Origin: an uncultured Phascolarctobacterium sp.
GTDB taxonomy: Bacteria; Bacillota; Negativicutes; Acidaminococcales; Acidaminococcaceae
Direction: 5' to 3'
Assembly: GCA_900553055.1 (NCBI GenBank)
Contig: USBV01000062.1
Span: 1-8,814, forward strand
Length of the DNA stretch: 8,814 nt
The notes below the pieces were generated by a model that was not told the origin of the DNA, made no database searches, and saw only the letters and a list, made by a program, of their open reading frames with translations. Made by a program: the position numbers and the translations under genes. This document shows, piece by piece, positions 1 to 5,193 of the stretch (positions are counted from its first letter, which is position 1; every line of letters starts with the position of its first letter).

Positions 1-471
1 GAAACCGGCGTGTACATTCCTGTATGCTCTGACGGCGGTATTGTATACGACTATCACATGACTCTAGCTTTGGCTATGGGCGCTGACTTCATGATGCTGG
101 GCCGTTACTTCGCTCGCTTCGATGAAAGCCCCTCTAACAAGGTTAACATTAACGGCACCTACATGAAGGAATATTGGGGCGAGGGCTCTGCTCGTGCTCG
201 CAACTGGCAACGCTATGACATGGGTGGTGCAGCTAAGCTGTCCTTCGAAGAAGGCGTTGACTCCTATGTTCCCTATGCTGGTAGCCTGAAGGATAACGTA
301 AATCTGACCTTGGCTAAGATGCGCTCCACCATGTGCAACTGCGGCGCTTTGAATATTCCTGAGCTGCAGGCTAAGGCTAAGCTGACTTTGGTTTCCGCAA
401 CCTCCTTGGTTGAAGGCGGCGCTCATGACGTACTGCTGAAGGAAAACAACAACAGCAACTATCCTAAATAA
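1..471 (+). CDS. guaB: IMP dehydrogenase, C-terminal part (5' truncated by window)
   Basis: Inosine-5'-monophosphate dehydrogenase oxidises IMP to XMP with NAD+, the committed step of GMP synthesis in the cytosol. The frame is open from base 1, so the true start lies upstream; about 156 codons are present. Seen: the phosphate-site segment [11 protein letters not shown] (fragment residues 7-17), the [11 protein letters not shown] segment, MKEYWGEGS, and the mobile flap ARNWQRYD whose Arg-Tyr pair (codons at 211-216) corresponds to the family's catalytic Arg-Tyr dyad. The C-terminal DSYVPYAG and STMCNCGAL segments are also typical. The catalytic-loop Cys and any CBS domains lie upstream and cannot be judged. 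The protein ends with an Asn-rich tail (NNNSNYPK) and is followed directly by a terminator, so guaB is the last gene of its transcript. The identification is very secure; only the N-terminus is missing. Confidence 0.96.
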   Translation, partial: ETGVYIPVCSDGGIVYDYHMTLALAMGADFMMLGRYFARFDESPSNKVNINGTYMKEYWGEGSARARNWQRYDMGGAAKLSFEEGVDSYVPYAGSLKDNVNLTLAKMRSTMCNCGALNIPELQAKAKLTLVSATSLVEGGAHDVLLKENNNSNYPK

Positions 472-484
472 TCAATCTAAATCC

Positions 485-520
485 AAAAACTCCCGAATCG
501 AAATGGTTCGGGAGTTTTTT
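485..520 (+). terminator. Rho-independent terminator of guaB
   Basis: A 13-bp perfect stem (485-497 AAAAACTCCCGAA with 507-519 TTCGGGAGTTTTT) encloses a 9-nt loop. The right arm ends in a run of six T. It begins 14 nt after the guaB stop codon. Confidence 0.93.
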
Positions 521-545
521 GTATTTACAGCAAAATTTAGCCTTG

Positions 546-590
546 TTTTTGTGCAATATGCACAAAAATATCCTAGAAAATTTGTGCATA
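546..590. promoter_or_regulatory. Palindromic operator candidate plus extra half-site
   Basis: A perfect inverted repeat has 10-bp arms, TTTTTGTGCA (546-555) and TGCACAAAAA (559-568), separated by ATA. A further half-site, TTTGTGCATA, lies at 581-590 in the same orientation as the first arm. The palindrome is not followed by a T-run on the plus strand. On the minus strand it could not serve a gene either, because guaB is on the plus strand. A transcription-factor binding site upstream of the 764-1453 gene is therefore the simplest reading. It superficially resembles the Rex site (TTGTGAA-N4-TTCACAA) but has an odd-length centre and C in place of A, so the regulator is not named. Confidence 0.5.
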
Positions 591-619
591 ATAGACATAG
601 TAAAATTTAGAAATTGTAT

Positions 620-625
620 TATAAT
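620..625 (+). promoter_or_regulatory. Possible -10 element for the 764-1453 gene
   Basis: A perfect TATAAT sits about 139 nt before the start codon in a very AT-rich stretch. No good -35 is found at 16-18 nt: the nearest TTGACA-like hexamer, TAGACA at 592-597, leaves a 22-nt gap. The operator candidate at 546-590 lies immediately upstream, consistent with an activator site, but the promoter is weakly supported. Confidence 0.35.
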
Positions 626-634
626 ATTAAATAG

Positions 635-709
635 AGAGTACAAAATATCTTATAGGGGATACACTTTCTGAGAGATGGATAGTGTGTAAAAGTAAGAAAT
701 TAGTACTCT
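635..709 (+). other. Possible structured mRNA leader
   Basis: Between the candidate -10 and the gene there are two nested complementary pairs. The outer pair is AGAGTAC (635-641) with GTACTCT (703-709), 7 bp. The inner pair is ATACACT (659-665) with AGTGTGT (681-687), 7 bp with one G-U, closing a 15-nt purine-rich loop. Together they would form a closed two-stem leader RNA. It matches no riboswitch consensus that I recognise, and no terminator or sequestered ribosome site is evident. In such an AT-rich region chance pairing is possible. Confidence 0.3.
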
Positions 710-763
710 AGAGCTTGCGATATATTCATGCTATGTGTTTTCTCAAAGGAGATGATTGTTGTG

Positions 764-1453
764 ATGAATGAATATATTATAGCTTACGGTATACCTGTAA
801 TCATTTTTATGAACCAATTCAGCAGAAATACGCAAACACGCTGCCGAATCCCCGAATATTACAAGGTTACAGTGTATGCTTATGAAGACTATGCTCCTGG
901 TCAATTAGTTTTTGCTTGGTATAAAAATGGCATGCTTATGGGAGATTCGGGCGTGATGTTCGAGGTTGTGGATAGTGATAACAAAATAGTGTACTATCCT
1001 ATTTTTCCTTTACAAATTGCGGCACCACTGTTGAAAAAATGGCATATGGAGCTTCCGCCAAAATGGAGTGTATATACTTCTGCAATGGAGAAAAAAGAGC
1101 CGGCAGTAAACCCTATTAATCAACAAATGCGCAATTTATTGGCTTATGCAAGATTATTCGTGAGTATGCAGCAGCGTTTTTCAACTCCTATGCCGCTCGG
1201 CTTTAAAGATGTGTTTGAACAGCTACATGATTATCCTGAGCAAGCAATTGATGGTACAGTAGTATCCTTAATCAATAAGGTGATTAGTCAATACTTATAT
1301 ATGAATACTACAGTGAGCAACTGCAGAAACCTAAAGGAGTTTATCACGTATTTGCATAATAAGTATAAAATGTTAGATTTCATTGACAGCGATTTTTCGC
1401 AGCTACGGCGCTTGCTACAGGAAGAAGAACCTGGCATGCAATGCTTTTTCTAA
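764..1453 (+). CDS. Hypothetical protein, unrecognised (229 aa)
   Basis: I do not recognise this family. The ATG at 764 is chosen because AAAGGAG (745-751) lies upstream; a GTG at 761 has tighter spacing (9 nt) and is equally possible, and an in-frame ATG at 728 has no ribosome site. From M764 the first 110 residues look beta-rich and aromatic (YYKVTVYAYEDYAPGQ at 32-47, FAWYKNGMLMGDSG at 50-63, KIVYYPIFPL at 74-83). Residues 115-222 look helical, ending with an acidic stretch QEEEPG and CFF. Residues 4-15 are hydrophobic but too short for a convincing membrane helix, and there is no obvious signal peptide or catalytic motif. Only two Cys precede the C-terminal one. It is monocistronic: a terminator lies on each side. 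Codon use is visibly more A/T-rich (tta, aaa, caa, ata) than in PFOR, suggesting low expression or a distinct history. Real-gene status rests on length, the ribosome site and the downstream terminator. Confidence 0.75.
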   Translation: MNEYIIAYGIPVIIFMNQFSRNTQTRCRIPEYYKVTVYAYEDYAPGQLVFAWYKNGMLMGDSGVMFEVVDSDNKIVYYPIFPLQIAAPLLKKWHMELPPKWSVYTSAMEKKEPAVNPINQQMRNLLAYARLFVSMQQRFSTPMPLGFKDVFEQLHDYPEQAIDGTVVSLINKVISQYLYMNTTVSNCRNLKEFITYLHNKYKMLDFIDSDFSQLRRLLQEEEPGMQCFF

Positions 1454-1458
1454 AAATA

Positions 1459-1491
1459 AAACTGGTGCCGAACTTTGCTCGGCACCAGTTT
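1459..1491. terminator. Bidirectional terminator between convergent genes
   Basis: A 13-bp perfect stem (1459-1471 AAACTGGTGCCGA with 1479-1491 TCGGCACCAGTTT) has a 7-nt loop. On the plus strand it ends in T5 right after the 764-1453 gene. On the minus strand it is followed by TTTTATTTTTA right after the thioesterase stop codon. One hairpin therefore serves both converging genes. Confidence 0.9.
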
Positions 1492-1499
1492 TTAGTTTA

Positions 1500-1886
1500 T
1501 TAGGCCGTCACCTTGGCCATAAATTTTTCGTTGTTTATAATAAAGCGTTCGTGGCTGCCCTTGCCAATGATGCCCTTGCTATCCTCGGCTTGAACGCTGA
1601 AGACGAGCTTGCGGCCTTCAACCGCAGTAAGAGTTGCTGTGGCCTTGACAGTATCATTCATGGCTGTTGCTCTGTCATGCGTAATGTTTAAGCTAATTCC
1701 CACAGTGCCACTGCCTGCTTCTAAATAAGCGTTAACTGCTGCACAGGCAGCTTCTTCCATAAGTGCGCACATAGCAGGTGTTGCAAAAACGGCTAGACTG
1801 CCGCTTTTCATGGTTGCCGCAATATTGGCTTTAGTAACTGTGGTGGTGGCAGTGCCAACGAGTCCAACGTTTAATGTATTAGACAT
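1500..1886 (-). CDS. FlK-type hot-dog fold acyl-CoA thioesterase (128 aa)
   Basis: A cytosolic hot-dog thioesterase of the family named after fluoroacetyl-CoA thioesterase FlK, expected to hydrolyse a short acyl-CoA. The start is the ATG at 1886 (MSNTLNVGLVG), 10 nt after GGGAGG (complement of 1897-1902); an in-frame upstream ATG at 1925 lacks such a site. Seen: ATPAMCALMEEAA at residues 35-47, GTVGISLNITH at 60-70, the VEGRKLVFSVQAED strand and the GSHERFIIN strand. The FlK catalytic residues Thr42, Glu50 and His76 correspond to Thr36, Glu44 and His70 with identical spacing (8 and 26). The Phe33 and Phe36 lid residues linked to fluoroacetyl selectivity would fall on Lys27 and Ser30 in an ungapped alignment, so fluoroacetyl-CoA is unlikely as substrate. 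The length is usual for the family. The gene is divergent from the DUF190 gene and convergent with the 764-1453 gene. The true substrate is unknown. Confidence 0.85.
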   Translation of the reverse strand: MSNTLNVGLVGTATTTVTKANIAATMKSGSLAVFATPAMCALMEEAACAAVNAYLEAGSGTVGISLNITHDRATAMNDTVKATATLTAVEGRKLVFSVQAEDSKGIIGKGSHERFIINNEKFMAKVTA

Positions 1887-1935
1887 ATAAATTAAACCTC
1901 CCTTTATAGATAAATCCTCTTTCAAGAATTAGTTT

Positions 1936-1964
1936 ATTATATCATAAGCCATTTGGAAGCAAAA
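1936..1964 (-). promoter_or_regulatory. Promoter of the thioesterase gene (extended -10)
   Basis: On the minus strand TATAAT (complement of 1936-1941) is preceded by TG plus one base (extended -10, complement of 1942-1944). A TTGCTT/TTTTGC -35-like stretch (complement of 1957-1964) lies 15-17 nt upstream depending on register. The position suits transcription of the minus-strand gene starting at 1886. Confidence 0.6.
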
Positions 1965-2024
1965 GACAAGATAAAATGTATAATTGGTAACATATTTGTA
2001 AAATTCATAATTTGCTTAGAAAAT

Positions 2025-2057
2025 TTGCTTACGTAGATTTGGCGAGTGTGCTATAAT
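2025..2057 (+). promoter_or_regulatory. Promoter of the DUF190 gene (extended -10)
   Basis: TATAAT at 2052-2057 is preceded by TGC (2049-2051), giving an extended -10. TTGCTT at 2025-2030 is the best -35-like hexamer, but the gap is 21 nt; at 17 nt only TTACGT is found. The extended -10 may compensate for a poor -35. The inferred start site is about 35 nt before the gene. Confidence 0.6.
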
Positions 2058-2099
2058 GAAAATAGATAAAGCAAGTATCTAATTCAAGGGGGTGCTTTT

Positions 2100-2549
2100 A
2101 TGGCCTTGGAATTTAATAGAACGACTTTTTTAAAGGTTTATACTGGTGAAGATGTATTGTATAACGATATACCCTTGTATAAGGCTATTTTGCGCGAGGC
2201 TAGGCGTTTAGGACTTTCCGGTGGCACCGTAATGAAGGGTATTGAGGGCTATGCGGCTAAGCTGCGTGGTGTTGGTCGCGCTGTGAATACTCTAATTAGC
2301 GGCAATGCTAATTTGCCAGTAGTGGTAGAAATTGTTGATAAACGAGAAAATATCGACAAGATTTTACCTTGGCTAGAAAAGAATGCTACTCATGCCTTAG
2401 TGCTGGTGGAAGAGAGTACCTATATGGTGACCGATTATATGCGCGAGCGAGGCTATGTGGACCGCTTGATTGGTGGGCCGCCGCGTAATCAGCGAGAAAG
2501 AGAGATGGCGCAGCAAAATATTCAGCTGCAGCAACAGCAACAACAATAA
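2100..2549 (+). CDS. DUF190 family protein with glutamine-rich tail (149 aa)
   Basis: DUF190 proteins are small cytosolic proteins with a ferredoxin-like, PII-related fold and no established biochemical role. Seen: a FLKVYTGEDVLYNDIPLYKAIL segment (residues 10-31), the glycine-rich GLSGGTVMKGIEGYAA core (38-53), LPVVVEIVDKRENIDKILPWL (73-93) and a final strand LVLVEES (100-106), in the usual DUF190 order. The start ATG follows AAGGGGGTG (2087-2093) at 6-7 nt. The C-terminus extends well past the domain: a charged segment PPRNQREREMAQQ, then QLQQQQQQ, which is encoded by a CAG/CAA run just before the stop. Such a Gln-rich tail is unusual for the family. The gene is divergent from the thioesterase gene and followed by a hairpin terminator. 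In other genomes DUF190 genes often neighbour crcB fluoride-exporter genes; none is visible here. Confidence 0.82.
   Translation: MALEFNRTTFLKVYTGEDVLYNDIPLYKAILREARRLGLSGGTVMKGIEGYAAKLRGVGRAVNTLISGNANLPVVVEIVDKRENIDKILPWLEKNATHALVLVEESTYMVTDYMRERGYVDRLIGGPPRNQREREMAQQNIQLQQQQQQ
2525..2546 (+). repeat. CAG/CAA microsatellite-like run encoding poly-Gln
   Basis: Eight codons read CAG CTG CAG CAA CAG CAA CAA CAA, giving QLQQQQQQ at the end of the DUF190 protein. The run is a near-perfect trinucleotide repeat and could vary in length by slippage. Confidence 0.7.
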
Positions 2550-2580
2550 ATTCACATTCTAGTGTTATAACAGAAAAAGA

Positions 2581-2618
2581 AAAAAGCCGCAGTCCAAAAG
2601 CTTGAGCTGCGGTTTTTT
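2581..2618 (+). terminator. Hairpin terminator/attenuator between DUF190 and DUF697-like genes
   Basis: A 12-bp stem with one G-U (2581-2592 with 2607-2618; core CCGCAG/CTGCGG) and a 14-nt loop ends in T6. It lies 31 nt after the DUF190 stop and only 24 nt before the next start codon. A TGTTATAAC extended -10-like sequence at 2563-2571 sits just upstream, so the hairpin could be a terminator with read-through or the 5' end of the next transcript. Confidence 0.8.
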
Positions 2619-2642
2619 ATGGCGTGCGAAAGGAGCAAGAAT

Positions 2643-3152
2643 ATGACTGAAGCAAAGCATGAGAACATTGATGAAGTAAAGGTTGGCGAAGTTATTGATG
2701 ACCGCATGCGCGAGGAAGAAGCTGAATCCCTTTGCCGTTGGGCTGCAGCTCGTGCCGGTGTGATTGTGGTAGCGCCGCTTTTGGGAACGATGAGCTTAGT
2801 GGCTAATGAGATTTATCTGATTATAAAGCTGGGTAAGGTTTATGGCGAGGAGATTTCCGAGCAGGCAGCTGTAAGCGTTTTGGGTAGCTTGGGTGCTTAT
2901 TTTGTGGGTAGCACGCTGACTACGCTCATTCCCTTTCCGCCGATGCAGATTCCTGTGGCGGTGGGAACTACCTATGCCCTCGGTCGCGTAGTGACTGAAT
3001 GGCTGAAGGCTGGCAAGCCCAAGGATATGAGTCCTTTTAAAAAGGTTTATGACGATGCTATGAGCATGGCCAAGAAGAATCTTGATATTTTTAAGAATAA
3101 TCCAAAGAAGGACGAGCCCTTGGGCGACGAAAAGCACCATTACGAAATTTAG
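2643..3152 (+). CDS. DUF697-like membrane protein (169 aa)
   Basis: The ATG at 2643 is chosen because AAAGGAG (2629-2635) precedes it by 7 nt; an earlier in-frame ATG at 2619 lies in the terminator T-run and lacks a site. Residues 1-33 are acidic and soluble. Hydrophobic segments follow at about 36-62 (GVIVVAPLLGTMSLVANEIYL), 74-96 (with GSLGAYFVGS) and 98-116 (PFPPMQIPVAVGTTYALG). The protein ends in a Lys-rich, charged tail with HH near the terminus. The 'IK-GK-YG...' pattern followed by a glycine-rich helix, a Pro-rich turn and 'TYALG' matches the DUF697 (YcjF/Era-like-associated) domain as I know it. No GTPase domain is fused or adjacent. The function is unknown; it is probably in the inner membrane. 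It is likely co-transcribed with the flavoprotein gene 49 nt downstream. Confidence 0.7.
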   Translation: MTEAKHENIDEVKVGEVIDDRMREEEAESLCRWAAARAGVIVVAPLLGTMSLVANEIYLIIKLGKVYGEEISEQAAVSVLGSLGAYFVGSTLTTLIPFPPMQIPVAVGTTYALGRVVTEWLKAGKPKDMSPFKKVYDDAMSMAKKNLDIFKNNPKKDEPLGDEKHHYEI

Positions 3153-3167
3153 CAAAGACTAAGAAAA

Positions 3168-3183
3168 CTAGCAAGAATGCTAG
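3168..3183 (+). repeat. Small hairpin ahead of the flavoprotein ribosome site
   Basis: CTAGCA (3168-3173) and TGCTAG (3178-3183) pair with a 4-nt AGAA loop. CTAGCAA is also directly repeated at 3168 and 3180. The hairpin ends 6 nt before the AGGAGG at 3190 and has no T-run, so it is not a terminator; it could modulate translation or stabilise the mRNA. Confidence 0.45.
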
Positions 3184-3201
3184 CAAATTAGGAGGATGAC
3201 T

Positions 3202-4581
3202 ATGTACGATGTAGCCATTATTGGCGGTGGACCGGCAGCGATTTTTGCGGCCTACGAATTTGTGATGAAATACCCTGAGCTGAAGCTGGTGATGCTGGAG
3301 GCAGGCAATGCTATTGACAAGCGCTTTTGTCCTTTGGCAGCGAAAAAGGTGGACCATTGCATCAACTGTAAGCCCTGCAGCATTATGCGTGGCTTTGGCG
3401 GTGCCGGTGCATTTTCGGATGGCAAGTATAATTTCACCACTGAATTCGGCGGTTGGCTTAACGAGTATCTGCCGGAGGAAAAGGTAATTGAGCTTATCGA
3501 TTATGTTGATGAACTGAATTGTCGCCATGGCGCACCGGGTGAATATTTCACAACTAAGAACAGTGATATTGGTCGCAAGGCATTGCGCTATGATTTGCAT
3601 TTGCTCAATGCTAAGGTGCGTCATTTAGGTACCGAAAACAACCTCGTGATTATGGAAAATATCTATAAATTCCTGCAGGAGAAAATGGAAATTCGCTGCA
3701 ATACGGCGGTGGAGTCCATCGTAAAGCAGGTGGATGGCAGCTTTGAGCTGCAGCTTGCCAAGGGTGAAGCGGTGCAATGCAAATATTTAATCGCTGCCCC
3801 AGGTCGTGCCGGTGCCGAATGGTACACCGAAGAATGCCGCAAGCTGGGACTAACCTTTATAAATAACCAGGTTGATATTGGTGTGCGTGTGGAGGTGCCT
3901 GCGGATGTATTTAAGCATATTACTGACGAGGTTTACGAGGCGAAGATACTCTATCGTACCCAAACCTATAATGATATGGTGCGCACCTTCTGTATGAATC
4001 CCTATGGCTATGTGGTTGCCGAAAATACCGATGGCATCATCACTGTCAACGGTCATAGCTATCGCGACCCCAAGCTGCACAGCAAAAATACGAATTTTGC
4101 ACTTTTGGTCAGCAGCAAGTTCACCGAGCCCTTCCATGAGCCGTTGCAATATGGCAAGCGCATTGCGTCCTTCTCCAATATGCTGGGCGGTGGCGTTTTA
4201 GTGCAGCGCTTTGGCGATTTGGTCAAGGGACGCCGCACCAATGAAAAGCGTTTGTTAAAGAGCTTTACTAAGCCGACACTGTCGGCAACACCGGGAGATT
4301 TAAGCTTGGTCTTGCCTAAACGCCAATTAGATGATATCATTGAAATGATATATGCTCTGGATAAGATTGCCCCTGGTATGGCTAATGCTGATACTCTGCT
4401 TTATGGCGTTGAGGTGAAGTTCTATAGTGCGCGCTTAGAGCTGGATGGTAATTTGGAAACGAAGATTCCCAATATGTTTGCCATTGGCGATGGTGCTGGC
4501 ATTACAAGAGGCTTGTCCCAAGCTAGTGCATCGGGTGTATGGGTGGCCCGAGTAATCGGTAACAGAGCAGAAGCACTATAA
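3202..4581 (+). CDS. FAD-dependent oxidoreductase, COG2509 type (459 aa)
   Basis: A cytosolic flavoprotein of the 'uncharacterised FAD-dependent dehydrogenase' group (COG2509); its substrate is unknown. The ATG at 3202 lies 6 nt after AGGAGG (3190-3195), while the in-frame ATG at 3196 abuts that site and is rejected. Seen: the Rossmann FAD motif YDVAIIGGGPAA (residues 2-13) with a Glu (E33) ending the second strand, a cysteine group C43-x9-C53-x2-C56-x2-C59, then MRGFGGAGAFSDGKYN (62-76). Next come APGRAGAEW (199-207), VDIGVRVEVP, and the C-terminal FAD-binding IGDGAGITRGLSQASASG (428-445). Family proteins are usually about 460 residues, so it is full length. The Cys group could bind a metal or [4Fe-4S] cluster, or be redox active; this is inference. 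Probably in an operon with the DUF697-like gene upstream. Confidence 0.88.
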   Translation: MYDVAIIGGGPAAIFAAYEFVMKYPELKLVMLEAGNAIDKRFCPLAAKKVDHCINCKPCSIMRGFGGAGAFSDGKYNFTTEFGGWLNEYLPEEKVIELIDYVDELNCRHGAPGEYFTTKNSDIGRKALRYDLHLLNAKVRHLGTENNLVIMENIYKFLQEKMEIRCNTAVESIVKQVDGSFELQLAKGEAVQCKYLIAAPGRAGAEWYTEECRKLGLTFINNQVDIGVRVEVPADVFKHITDEVYEAKILYRTQTYNDMVRTFCMNPYGYVVAENTDGIITVNGHSYRDPKLHSKNTNFALLVSSKFTEPFHEPLQYGKRIASFSNMLGGGVLVQRFGDLVKGRRTNEKRLLKSFTKPTLSATPGDLSLVLPKRQLDDIIEMIYALDKIAPGMANADTLLYGVEVKFYSARLELDGNLETKIPNMFAIGDGAGITRGLSQASASGVWVARVIGNRAEAL

Positions 4582-4589
4582 GGCACCAT

Positions 4590-4670
4590 ATGCGTCGCAA
4601 TGGCTCCTAGGAGTATTTCCGATACGCCGTCGTCGCCATTGCTCGCCTCTAGTACCTTCTAGCGCTTCTG
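4590..4670. repeat. GC-richer intergenic element with nested dyads
   Basis: This patch between the flavoprotein and membrane protein genes is clearly more GC-rich than the other spacers. GCAATGGC (4597-4604) is complementary to GCCATTGC (4635-4642). Inside are GTAT/ATAC (4613-4616/4622-4625) and the palindrome CCTAGG (4606-4611). CGTCGTCGCC precedes the right arm, and TCTAG is repeated at 4648 and 4658. There is no T-run and no ORF of useful length. It could be a dispersed intergenic repeat (REP-like) or a small structured RNA; only one copy is present here. Confidence 0.45.
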
Positions 4671-4697
4671 AGATTAATGTAGGAAGGTGTTTTAGTA

Positions 4698-5084
4698 GTG
4701 AATTTTGAGTTTTTTGCGTTTTTAGTGTTCATGTCCTTTGTGTCCTTTGCCATTGCGTTTTTGGCTTATGCCATGGTAGTGCGCTGTATGGGCAAGGAAG
4801 GCTTTTTGTCCCGCATGAGCCAGATTATTCTGGTGCCGGCTTGTGTGGTAATTTTTGATTTTATTTGCATTGCTGCTCCCAGCAGCTATCGTTATTTGAT
4901 TGGCGGCTTGCCGCTTTTGGGCGTGGCTGGCTTGGCTCTGTATTATCGCTTTGTCAAGGGCGAGGATTTTGCTAATCCGCAAAAAACTCCTACCGAGCTG
5001 GCACAGGAGGCAGCAGAACCTAAAAAGTTCAGCAAAAAATCTGCACGTATTCATGCAGCAAGAAAAAAACGAGGCCGCGAATAA
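4698..5084 (+). CDS. Small three-helix membrane protein, unrecognised (128 aa)
   Basis: I do not recognise a family. The start is GTG at 4698, preceded by AGGAAGG (4681-4687) at about 10 nt; no ATG lies nearby in frame. Three hydrophobic segments are visible: residues 4-28 (Phe-rich, FFAFLVFMSFVSFAIAFLAY), 42-60 (QIILVPACVVIFDFICIAA) and 66-83 (YLIGGLPLLGVAGLALYY). Between helices 1 and 2 lies a basic loop (RCMGKEGFLSRM). Residues 88-128 form a hydrophilic tail that becomes strongly basic (KKFSKKSARIHAARKKRGRE), suggesting a cytosolic end near membrane or nucleic acid. The gene sits between the flavoprotein and UspA genes on the same strand, with no recognisable terminator on either side, so co-transcription is possible. 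Confidence 0.72.
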   Translation: MNFEFFAFLVFMSFVSFAIAFLAYAMVVRCMGKEGFLSRMSQIILVPACVVIFDFICIAAPSSYRYLIGGLPLLGVAGLALYYRFVKGEDFANPQKTPTELAQEAAEPKKFSKKSARIHAARKKRGRE

Positions 5085-5158
5085 ACTTGCTGAGGGAATA
5101 TTTTTTAGCAGGAAAATCGCCCGCAAAAAACGAATATATATAATGACAGAAGCAAAAT

Positions 5159-5193
5159 AGCAGCATGTGCTGCTGGTATATAGCTGGTATATA
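5159..5193 (+). repeat. Dyad plus 11-bp tandem repeat in the usp leader
   Basis: AGCAGCA (5159-5165) and TGCTGCT (5168-5174) form a perfect 7-bp inverted repeat with a 2-nt centre. It overlaps two head-to-tail copies of GCTGGTATATA (5172-5182 and 5183-5193). The second copy ends 3 nt before the ribosome site GGAGGTG (5197-5203). A TATAAT at 5139-5144 lies just upstream but lacks a -35. The structure could be an operator or a slippage-derived duplication. Confidence 0.5.

Noticed and set aside
546..568. Rex (NADH-sensing repressor) operator
   Set aside because: The centre is 3 nt with GTGCA arms rather than TTGTGAA-N4-TTCACAA; it is one base short and has the wrong inner bases, so the regulator cannot be named.
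1383..1691. Plus-strand frame of 102 codons across the bidirectional terminator
   Set aside because: It starts inside the orphan gene, crosses the terminator hairpin and is antisense to the well-supported thioesterase.
1887..2099. Fluoride (crcB-type) riboswitch in the thioesterase/DUF190 spacer
   Set aside because: I looked because of the FlK and DUF190 association. None of the conserved crcB-motif segments is present and the DUF190 leader is only about 35 nt.
3091..3624. Minus-strand frame of 177 codons across the DUF697-like/flavoprotein junction
   Set aside because: It overlaps two well-supported plus-strand genes and has no recognisable motif or ribosome site.
4590..4610. Short ORF starting ATGCGTCGC in the GC-rich spacer
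   Set aside because: It stops after six codons and has no ribosome site.
4597..4642. Terminator after the flavoprotein gene
   Set aside because: The 8-bp dyad has a 30-nt gap and is followed by GC-rich sequence with no T-run.
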